Shown: one piece after another, positions 5,591-12,782 of the stretch | Layout: each line of letters opens with the position of its first letter | How positions within the stretch are numbered: the stretch's first letter is position 1 | Assembly (NCBI GenBank): GCA_031274715.1 | Contig: JAISPT010000033.1 | Coordinates: forward strand, 1 to 12,782 | Direction: 5' to 3' | DNA length: 12,782 bases | From: Azonexus sp. | GTDB taxonomy: Bacteria > Pseudomonadota > Gammaproteobacteria > Burkholderiales > Rhodocyclaceae | Made by a program: the position numbers and the translations under genes | The notes under the pieces: model-generated | Databases searched by the model: none | What the model was told of the DNA's origin: nothing | Seen by the model: the letters and a program-made list of their open reading frames with translations, nothing else

Positions 5591-5618
5591 AACGGCGTGT
5601 GACCGTTAAGTAGTTTTT
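5591..5618 (+). terminator. Weak terminator-like hairpin after the lipoprotein pair
   Basis: AACGG (5591-5595) and CCGTT (5603-5607) form a 5-bp stem with a 7-base loop, and a TTTTT run follows at 5614-5618 after a 6-base offset. The stem is short and the T-run displaced, so this is a weak candidate. The remainder of 5533-5645 shows only the repeat fragment. Confidence 0.3.
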
Positions 5619-5645
5619 GAGCCTGCTCCGACTGCTTGCTTGGAT

Positions 5646-6095
5646 TCAAGTTTTGGCAAGACTACGTGGCAGCAACAAGATGGCGTCGCGGTTGCTCCAC
5701 GAGAAACAGCGCTCGGCCGCCTCCCGCCAGGGCAGCCATTGCCAAGCGCGATGCTCGTCCGGCGCTGGTGTGATGGCAAGAGGACGTGGCAGGCATAGGC
5801 CGAACACATGCTCGGTGTTTTCGTTGATGCCAGCCGGGTAGCGGTGGCGCCAGGCGGAAAAGAGGGTGTAAGTGTTGGTGATATGCCAGTCGGTCAGGCG
5901 GCCGCAGTCTTCGGCGAGACCGGTTTCCTCGCGGACTTCGCGCCAGGCGGTGCGCGTCAGTGCTTCCTCGCCCTCGCGGCTGCCGGTGATTGACTGCCAG
6001 AAGCCCGGATGGGCAGCGCGTTCGAGCAACAGAACGTCGAGGTCCGGGGTATGGATGACGACCAGCACGGAAACCGGCTGTTTGTTGCCGTTCAT
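5646..6095 (-). CDS. nudB: Dihydroneopterin triphosphate diphosphatase (Nudix)
   Basis: The product is 149 residues. It should hydrolyse 7,8-dihydroneopterin triphosphate to the monophosphate and pyrophosphate in folate synthesis. The full Nudix box lies at 38-60: G38, E44, then REVREETGL (52-60) with the metal-binding glutamates. NudB-specific context surrounds it: PVSVLVVIHT near the start, FWQSITGS just before the box, HRYPAGINENTEHVFGL in the middle, and a WSNRDAI block near the end, all paralleling E. coli NudB. The ATG overlaps the barstar stop in an ATGA junction. It is the last gene of the aspS-containing run and converges on the lipoprotein pair. Family identification is strong; the exact substrate rests on the NudB-like blocks. 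Confidence 0.9.
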   Translation of the reverse strand: MNGNKQPVSVLVVIHTPDLDVLLLERAAHPGFWQSITGSREGEEALTRTAWREVREETGLAEDCGRLTDWHITNTYTLFSAWRHRYPAGINENTEHVFGLCLPRPLAITPAPDEHRAWQWLPWREAAERCFSWSNRDAILLLPRSLAKT

Positions 6096-6535
6096 GCCTT
6101 GTGAAAGGGATTGGTGCCGGCGACCGATGTATCGATCAGGATCCAGAGGGGGCGGCCGCTGGCTCGCCGCTCGTCACATGCGGCCGAGAAGACTTCCAGC
6201 AGCACGGCGAGGCTGTCCGGTGCGGCTTGGCGCAAGCTGTCCAGGCCGCTGATCAGCAGGATATGGCCGGGGGCCGGTAACCAGTCGGGATCGCAGAGCG
6301 CATCGAGCAGGGCGTCAAGATTGCCGCCGTGCCAATCGGGGAAGGCGCAGGCGCGGCCCAGCGCGGCGAGCGCTGCGGTTTTGCTCCGGCAGGGTGACAG
6401 ATCGGTCGTCAGCAGGCGGAAGCCGGCACGGCTGGCGCTCTGCTCGACGGCTGCCCGGCAGCCTGCCGGCAGATGGTGGAGGCCGGCCCGGTTGCTATCG
6501 GCCAGGAGACGGGTGATGTTGTCCGGTTTGCTCAT
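6092..6535 (-). CDS. Barstar-family ribonuclease inhibitor
   Basis: The product is 147 residues, longer than the roughly 90 of Bacillus barstar because of about 35 extra N-terminal residues that I do not recognise. The core AFPDWHGGNLDALLDALCDPDW (64-85) matches barstar's inhibitory helix. D74 and D78 correspond to barstar Asp35 and Asp39, which enter the RNase active site; W68 sits at the Tyr29 position and a leucine replaces Trp38. No signal peptide is present, so it acts in the cytoplasm and would neutralise the RNase before export. Its ATG overlaps the RNase stop and its own stop overlaps nudB, both by four bases. The adjacency of an RNase Sa-like gene strongly supports a cognate inhibitor role. 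Confidence 0.88.
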   Translation of the reverse strand: MSKPDNITRLLADSNRAGLHHLPAGCRAAVEQSASRAGFRLLTTDLSPCRSKTAALAALGRACAFPDWHGGNLDALLDALCDPDWLPAPGHILLISGLDSLRQAAPDSLAVLLEVFSAACDERRASGRPLWILIDTSVAGTNPFHKA

Positions 6536-6888
6536 TCGCGGATGCGCCGAAAAGACTGGTAATGATCCGCCGTATAGTAATACTCGTGGTCCCGGCCGGC
6601 GATGATGCGGCGTGGGCCGCGATCCTTGCGTCCCGGCGTGTTGACCGTGTATTCGCGGTAATAGCCGCGCGGCTGGATGGGCAGGCGTTTCTCGAAGTTG
6701 TTGAAGACAACGCCGTCGCGGTGATAGGGGAAAGGACCGCCGCGCTGGATCAGGGCGAGCGTTTCGTGGGCCTCGGGCGGCAGGTCGGCGGCGGCGATTC
6801 CATCGCCTTTGGGTGGGGCACCCAAAAAAGCAAAAGCGCTTCCGACCGTCAGCAGCAGGACGATCAGGAAGCGCTGCCAGTGGCGCAT
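6532..6888 (-). CDS. Secreted guanyl-specific ribonuclease (RNase Sa, N1/T1 family)
   Basis: The product is 118 residues. A signal peptide is clear: RHWQR, then the hydrophobic FLIVLLLTVGSAFA, with likely cleavage after AFA at residue 20. The mature part follows Streptomyces RNase Sa closely: LPPEAHETLALI, GPFPYHRDGVVFNN, the YYREYTVNTPG strand with general base E79, the RRII block with R93/R94 and the general acid H109 in DHYQSF. All catalytic residues therefore seem intact. The cysteines that form the disulfide in RNase Sa are absent; this protein has no cysteine. It should cut single-stranded RNA after guanine, outside the cytoplasm. The ATG is 18 bases after aspS and has no obvious ribosome site, and the stop overlaps barstar. 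Toxin, competition or nutrient scavenging are all possible roles. Confidence 0.92.
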   Translation of the reverse strand: MRHWQRFLIVLLLTVGSAFAFLGAPPKGDGIAAADLPPEAHETLALIQRGGPFPYHRDGVVFNNFEKRLPIQPRGYYREYTVNTPGRKDRGPRRIIAGRDHEYYYTADHYQSFRRIRE

Positions 6889-6906
6889 GGCGTTTTGGGC
6901 CGCGCT

Positions 6907-8706
<1,800 letters not shown>

Positions 8707-8725
8707 GAAACTTTCCGAGGTTTGC

Positions 8726-9361
8726 TTAAGTTGTTTTGACGACGACTCGCGGGCGCGATGGCGGGGCCACGACGCCCATCGAGATGATGTATTTGAGCGC
8801 TTCGTCGATGCTCATGTCGAGCTCGACAACATCCTGGCGCGGCAGCATCAGGAAAAAGCCGGAAGTCGGGTTGGGAGTAGACGGCACATAGACGCTGACG
8901 TAGTCGCCGACCAGATGGTTGCGGATATCGCCGCCCGGAGCGCCGCCGGTCAGGAAGGCGATGACCCACGTACCCTGGCGTGGATACTGGATCAGCAGGG
9001 CCTTGCGGAAGGCATTGCCGTTAGGGGCGAAGAGGGTGTCGGAAACCTGCTTGACCGCCTTATATACCGAATTAACGACGGGAATGCGCGACAGTAGCTT
9101 GTCCCACCAGTCAACCAGTTTCTGGCCAATGAAATTGGTCGCCAAGAGACCGGTCAGCAGGATTATCGCCAAAGTTAGCAGGGCGCCGACGCCGGGCAGC
9201 GAGAAACCGAGCAGGTTTCGCGGATGGATCGCTTCCGGCAGCAGTTGCAGCGATTGGTCGAGCGTGCTGACGATGATCGACAGCACCCAGGCCGTAATGA
9301 CCAGCGGGACCCAGATCAGCAGCCCAGTGATGAAATAGCGTTTGATCAACTGGCCGCGCAC
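8726..9361 (-). CDS. DUF502 family inner-membrane protein
   Basis: The product is 211 residues. Two membrane segments are visible, at about 9-31 (YFITGLLIWVPLVITAWVLSIIV) and 53-78, followed by LVDWWDKLLSRIPVVNSVYKAVKQV, the best conserved DUF502 block. A soluble domain with GDYVSVYVPSTPNPTSGFF and the C-terminal SIDEALKYIISMGVVAP follows. The function of the family is unknown. The start is GTG at 9361, inside the last 16 bases of fmdB, with a GGAAG-like site about nine bases ahead, so coupling to fmdB is likely. The gene sits immediately before aspS, an arrangement I associate with betaproteobacteria, but this gives no functional clue. Confidence 0.9.
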   Translation of the reverse strand: MRGQLIKRYFITGLLIWVPLVITAWVLSIIVSTLDQSLQLLPEAIHPRNLLGFSLPGVGALLTLAIILLTGLLATNFIGQKLVDWWDKLLSRIPVVNSVYKAVKQVSDTLFAPNGNAFRKALLIQYPRQGTWVIAFLTGGAPGGDIRNHLVGDYVSVYVPSTPNPTSGFFLMLPRQDVVELDMSIDEALKYIISMGVVAPPSRPRVVVKTT

Positions 9362-9597
9362 GACGAACAGCTTCCTTCACCCGTCTGACACGGTGGTGGC
9401 GTTTTCGGTTTGTTGCCGCCCTTGAAATCGGTGGCATACCAGCCGCTGCCCTTGAGTTGAAAACCAGCGGCCGAGAGCAGCTTGCCGTAGCTTTCCCGGC
9501 TGCATTCCGGACACACGGAAAGTGGTGGGTCACTGAGTTTCTGCAGATGCTCTTTCTGGAAACCGCAGGCATCGCAGCGATATTCGTAAATCGGCAT
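9346..9597 (-). CDS. FmdB-family zinc-ribbon protein
   Basis: The product is 83 residues. It opens with the family signature MPIYEYRCDACG and has a zinc knuckle of two CxxC pairs: C8/C11 and C29/C32 (VCPEC). The GFQLKGSGWYATDFK block (45-59) is also characteristic. The family was named from a formamidase regulatory protein, but most members are uncharacterised. A tail with C70, C77 and C80 (SCSSCAAS) adds a third cysteine group. The ATG is well supported by GGAGGA five bases ahead. It is probably the first gene of the unit that runs through DUF502, aspS, RNase, barstar and nudB. Confidence 0.92.
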   Translation of the reverse strand: MPIYEYRCDACGFQKEHLQKLSDPPLSVCPECSRESYGKLLSAAGFQLKGSGWYATDFKGGNKPKTPPPCQTGEGSCSSCAAS

Positions 9598-9618
9598 GGA
9601 AGTCCTCCAAAACCTTAT

Positions 9619-9624
9619 ATTATA
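9619..9624 (-). promoter_or_regulatory. Probable -10 box for the fmdB-aspS operon
   Basis: A perfect TATAAT on the minus strand lies in a short AT-rich stretch, 21 bases before the fmdB ATG. No convincing -35 lies 16-18 bases upstream (TAGGAG, ATAGGA and TATAGG are the options). The AT-rich dip in a GC-rich genome and the position support a promoter. Confidence 0.45.
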
Positions 9625-9639
9625 TACCTGAAAATGGAG

Positions 9640-9655
9640 GCTCCTATATCGGAGC
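9640..9655 (-). terminator. Weak hairpin after pilD
   Basis: GCTCC and GGAGC form a 5-bp stem with a 6-base loop 14 bases after the pilD stop, followed on the minus strand by CTCCATTTTC. It may attenuate read-through from pilBCD into fmdB, but it is short. Confidence 0.3.
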
Positions 9656-9669
9656 TGGTCACCGGAAAT

Positions 9670-10521
9670 TCAAGCGATCAGGCCCAGATAGCTGCGGGTG
9701 ATGGTTTCGCCCCAGAACAGGACGATGACGCCTGCCGCCGCCAGGTAAGGGCCGAACGGAATCGGCACGTTGCGCCCGTGGCGGGCGGCGATGATCAGCG
9801 TGATGCCGACGAAGGCGCCAACCACCGAGGAGAGCAGGATGATGGCTGGCAGCATAGTCCAGCCGAGCCAGGCACCGAGCGCTGCCAGCAACTTGAAGTC
9901 GCCGTAGCCCATGCCTTCTTTTCCCGTGGCCAGCTTGAATAGCCAGAACACCGACCATAATGCCAGATAGCCGGCCATGGCACCGATGACGGCGGCTGGA
10001 AGTTCGGCGAAAGTCGCGGGTAGATTGAAGGCCAGGCCGAGCCAGAGCAGCGGCAGGGTGATCGAGTCTGGTAGCAGTTGTGTATCGAAATCGATGGCCG
10101 ACAAGGCGATCAGCGCCCAGATCAGCAACAGCGCCCCAGCCAGTTGCGGCGTCGGACCGAAATGCCACGCGGCATAGGCTGAGAGGAGGCCGGTCAGCAA
10201 CTCCACTATCGGATAACGCAGCGAAATGCGCTGGCCACAGCCGGCGCATTTGCCTCCGAGTAGCAACAGATAGCTGAACAGTGGGATATTTTCCAGCGCC
10301 GTGATTCGATGCCCGCAATGCGGGCAGCGGGAAGATGGCCGAGCCAGCGACAACGGCTTGCTGTCCGGCGGTGGTTCGCTGCGCAACTCGGCGCATTGCG
10401 CTTGCCACTCCTGCTCCATCATTTGCGGCAAACGGTGAATCACTACATTAAGAAAACTACCGACGCACAATCCCACCAGCCCGGCGATGGCTGCTAGACC
10501 ACCCAGCGATTCGGGAAGCAT
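9670..10521 (-). CDS. pilD: Type IV prepilin peptidase / N-methyltransferase
   Basis: The product is 283 residues, close to the usual 285-290. This inner-membrane aspartyl protease cleaves prepilin leader peptides and methylates the new N-terminal phenylalanine. Visible parts are GSFLNVVIHRLP (21-32) in the N-terminal domain, the zinc site CPHC (66-69) with CAGC (92-95) in the methyltransferase loop, and the two catalytic aspartates, D144 in AIDFDTQLLPD and D208 in GMGYGDFK, 64 residues apart as in Pseudomonas PilD. Several hydrophobic segments fill the C-terminal half. The ATG overlaps the pilC stop by four bases. In many proteobacteria coaE follows pilD; here it does not, and fmdB comes next. 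Confidence 0.96.
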   Translation of the reverse strand: MLPESLGGLAAIAGLVGLCVGSFLNVVIHRLPQMMEQEWQAQCAELRSEPPPDSKPLSLARPSSRCPHCGHRITALENIPLFSYLLLLGGKCAGCGQRISLRYPIVELLTGLLSAYAAWHFGPTPQLAGALLLIWALIALSAIDFDTQLLPDSITLPLLWLGLAFNLPATFAELPAAVIGAMAGYLALWSVFWLFKLATGKEGMGYGDFKLLAALGAWLGWTMLPAIILLSSVVGAFVGITLIIAARHGRNVPIPFGPYLAAAGVIVLFWGETITRSYLGLIA

Positions 10522-11747
10522 CAGACGACGGATCCCAGCTTGAAGATCGGCAAATACATGGCGACGACCATACCGCCGATCAGGGTGCCGAGCACGACCA
10601 TGATCATCGGTTCCATCAGGCTCGACATGGCCTCGACTGCGTCGTCAACCTCTTGCTCGAAGAAATCGGCGACCTTGGACAGCATCGAATCGAGAGCGCC
10701 GGACTCCTCGCCAATGGCTACCATTTGGGTGACCATGTTGGGGAATAGATTGACGTTCTGCATCGAGATAGTCAGGCTGGTTCCGCTGGCGACTTCGCCC
10801 TGGATTTGCTTGGTGGCGACCTTGTAAACGTGATTCCCGGCAGCACCGCCGACCGAGTCGAGGGATTCGACCAAAGGCACGCCGGCGGCGAACATCGTTG
10901 CCAGGGTGCGGGTCCAGCGGGCGATCACCGACTTGCGGATGATGTCGCCAAAAATCGGCAGACGCAGCAGCAGGCGATCCATTACTAGTTGCATTTTTTC
11001 CGAGCGTTTCCATGCCGCGAAGAATCCGTACAGCCCACCAAAAATGACCCCGAAAATAGCCCACCAATAGGCAACGAAAAAGTCTGAGATGGCAATGACC
11101 ATAAGGGTTGGCGCCGGCAGATCGGCGCCGAAGCTGGTAAATACATCCTTGAAGGCTGGAATCACGAAAATCATGATCACGGCGGTGATAATGAAGGCGA
11201 CAACGATCACAGCAACCGGGTAGAACATCGCCGATTTGATCTTGCTCTTGATGGCGAGAATCTTTTCCTTGTAGGTTGCCAGGCGGTCGAGCAGGGTGTC
11301 GAGAATACCGGCCTGCTCGCCGGCGGCCACTAGGTTGCAGTACAGTGCATCGAACTGGAGCGGAAACTTGCGGAAGGCCTGGGACAGTGAACTACCCGTT
11401 TCGACGTCGGCCTTGATGTCGAGCAGTAGTTTGCCGACGGCCGGGTTGGCGTGGCCCCGGCCGACGATGTCGAAAGCCTGCAGCAGGGGTACGCCGGATC
11501 GCATCATGGTCGCCAGTTGGCGGGTAAACAGAGCAATGTCCTTTTCCTTCACCTTGCCGCCGCTCTTGAAGCGAAGCTTCTTGACCTTGGCGTTGCTGAT
11601 GCCCTGGCGGCGCAGGCTGGTCAGGACCACCGATTCGCTGGCCGCGCGCATTTCGCCGCGGACGGTCTTGCCGTCCTTATTCCGTCCCTCCCAGAGGAAA
11701 GTACTTTCCTTTATATTTGCGGTTCTCGCTTTTGCGGCAGTGGCCAT
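10521..11747 (-). CDS. pilC: Type IV pilus inner-membrane platform protein PilC
   Basis: The product is 408 residues, the normal PilC length. It is the polytopic membrane protein on which PilB and PilT act to add or remove pilin subunits. Two T2SSF domains are visible, from about 72-195 (FTRQLATMMRSGVPLLQAFDIV...AGEQAGILDTLLDRLA) and about 277-400 (WTRTLATMFAAGVPLVESLDSV...GEESGALDSMLSKVA), each with the GE-(Q/E)-(A/S)-G loop. Membrane segments lie at about 174-197, 224-246 and 380-402. The ATG has a GGAAGAAG-like ribosome site and follows pilB by 15 bases; the stop overlaps pilD. Assignment to the pilus rather than a type II secretion system rests on the pilB-pilC-pilD order and the PilC-like N-terminus (FLWEGRNKDGKTVRGEM). 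Confidence 0.96.
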   Translation of the reverse strand: MATAAKARTANIKESTFLWEGRNKDGKTVRGEMRAASESVVLTSLRRQGISNAKVKKLRFKSGGKVKEKDIALFTRQLATMMRSGVPLLQAFDIVGRGHANPAVGKLLLDIKADVETGSSLSQAFRKFPLQFDALYCNLVAAGEQAGILDTLLDRLATYKEKILAIKSKIKSAMFYPVAVIVVAFIITAVIMIFVIPAFKDVFTSFGADLPAPTLMVIAISDFFVAYWWAIFGVIFGGLYGFFAAWKRSEKMQLVMDRLLLRLPIFGDIIRKSVIARWTRTLATMFAAGVPLVESLDSVGGAAGNHVYKVATKQIQGEVASGTSLTISMQNVNLFPNMVTQMVAIGEESGALDSMLSKVADFFEQEVDDAVEAMSSLMEPMIMVVLGTLIGGMVVAMYLPIFKLGSVV

Positions 11748-11762
11748 GTCAGCTTCTTCCCC

Positions 11763-12782
11763 TTAAAGATTGGTCGTGCTCAGCACTTCGTCGAGTGAGG
11801 TCATGCCTTGTTTTACCTTGAGCAGGCCGGATTCGCGCAAATCCTTGACGCCTTCCCGTTTGGCCTGCTGGGCCAAATCGAGCGCGGTCGCACCGCTCAT
11901 GATTAGGCGCTGCATGGCTTCCGAAACCGGCATGACCTGGTAGATGCCGACCCGTCCCTTGTAGCCGTTGCCCTTGCAGCGGTCGCAGCCTTCCGGACCG
12001 TACAGTGTCCACGAACCGTCGAGTTCTTCTTCCTTGAAGCCGGCGTCGAGCAGCGCCTGGGTCGGTACCGTCATCGGCTTCTTGCAGGTGCACAGGCGCC
12101 GGGCCAGGCGCTGGGCGGTAATCAACTGGACGCTAGAGGCGATGTTGAAGGTCGGCACGCCCATGTTCATCAGGCGGGTCAAGGTTTGCGGCGCATCGTT
12201 GGTATGCAGCGTCGACAGCACCATATGGCCAGTCTGTGCGGCCTTGATGGCGATTTCGGCGGTTTCTAGGTCGCGGATTTCACCGACCATGATGATGTCC
12301 GGATCCTGGCGGAGAAAAGCCCTGAGAGCAACCGGGAAGGTCAGTCCGGCCCGGTCGTCGACATTGACCTGATTGATGCCGGCCAGGTTGATTTCGGCCG
12401 GATCTTCCGCGGTCGAGATGTTAACGCCGTCCTTGTTCAGGATGTTGAGACAGGTATAGAGCGAAACCGTTTTGCCGGAACCGGTCGGGCCGGTGACCAG
12501 TACCATCCCGTAGGGGCGGTTGACGGCATCGAGCAGAGCTTCTTTCTGCTCCGGTTCATAACCGAGCGCTTCGATGCCCAGCGTGGCCGAAGTCGGATCG
12601 AGAATGCGCAGCACGATCTTCTCACCCTGCAGAGTAGGCAGGGTGCTGACCCGGAAATCGATGGCGCGGGTCTTGGATAGCACCAGGCGCATGCGTCCAT
12701 CCTGGGGGACGCGCTTCTCGGCGATATTCAGGCGGGAGATGACCTTGATCCGGGAGGCCAGCTTTTCCTTGATGGCCAGCGG
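11763..12782 (-). CDS. pilB: Type IV pilus assembly ATPase PilB, C-terminal part
   Basis: The frame is open to the right edge, so 339 codons of a gene normally near 570 are present. The first ATG, at 12690-12692, is internal, since PLAIKEKLASRIKVISRLNIAEKRVPQDGR precedes it in frame. PilB is the hexameric cytoplasmic ATPase that powers pilus extension. The fragment shows Walker A GPTGSGKT (98-105), the acidic Asp-box ISTAEDPAE, the Walker B region DPDIIMVGEIRD, and the His-box around TGHMVLSTLHTNDA. It also has the GspE/PilB zinc motif: CTC with CDRC and GYKGR. Retraction ATPases (PilT) lack that zinc site, which supports PilB. It leads the pilBCD operon on the minus strand. Confidence 0.97.
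   Translation of the reverse strand, partial: PLAIKEKLASRIKVISRLNIAEKRVPQDGRMRLVLSKTRAIDFRVSTLPTLQGEKIVLRILDPTSATLGIEALGYEPEQKEALLDAVNRPYGMVLVTGPTGSGKTVSLYTCLNILNKDGVNISTAEDPAEINLAGINQVNVDDRAGLTFPVALRAFLRQDPDIIMVGEIRDLETAEIAIKAAQTGHMVLSTLHTNDAPQTLTRLMNMGVPTFNIASSVQLITAQRLARRLCTCKKPMTVPTQALLDAGFKEEELDGSWTLYGPEGCDRCKGNGYKGRVGIYQVMPVSEAMQRLIMSGATALDLAQQAKREGVKDLRESGLLKVKQGMTSLDEVLSTTNL

Noticed and set aside
11763..12782. PilT-type retraction ATPase or GspE
   Set aside because: The zinc-binding cysteine motif excludes PilT, and the pilC-pilD neighbours argue for PilB over GspE.

Overview
The window looks like chromosomal DNA of a betaproteobacterium, most likely of the Rhodocyclales (Dechloromonas/Azonexus-like). 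This rests on the high-GC coding style, an AspRS of the non-discriminating type close to Pseudomonas, an arginine-sensitive-type ArgB, and the combination of SlmA, DUF502, FmdB and a pilBCD block. Genus is inferred from protein character, not from a search.

Layout from left to right. A 3' fragment of hemB on the + strand (1-444) is followed by an AT-richer + strand gene for an unrecognised protein with a HEPN-like RNLIAH motif (480-1178). A REP-like imperfect palindrome (1215-1315) fills the convergent gap. Next is a minus-strand run argB -> HAD pyrimidine-nucleotidase-like -> slmA (3513 down to 1339), with a good sigma70-type promoter for slmA buried in the end of the HAD gene. A small XRE regulator (3626-3973, minus, TTG start) lies upstream of argB. 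It is divergent from an AT-rich + strand pair: a lipoprotein with about seven MORN-like repeats (4185-5342) and a 66-residue protein made almost only of four CxxCxGxG motifs (5332-5532). The divergent spacer is dense in inverted repeats. A fragment of the REP-like repeat follows the second AT-rich island as well.

From 5646 to the right edge all genes are on the minus strand. In transcription order they are pilB (partial) -> pilC -> pilD, the type IV pilus ATPase, platform and prepilin peptidase, then fmdB -> DUF502 membrane protein -> aspS -> secreted RNase (RNase Sa/T1-N1 family) -> barstar -> nudB. Several junctions are 4-bp ATGA overlaps, so the last four genes look translationally linked.

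How they work together: hemB (tetrapyrroles), argB (arginine), aspS (Asp-tRNA) and nudB (folate) are housekeeping. SlmA couples septum placement to the nucleoid. pilBCD build type IV pili. The RNase/barstar pair is a toxin-inhibitor couple sitting in the aspS operon. The least explained part is the XRE / MORN-lipoprotein / CxxCxGxG block (3626-5532), the best candidate here for an undescribed small system. There is no tRNA, rRNA, CRISPR or intact insertion sequence that I can see, and no gene-free stretch longer than about 210 bases.
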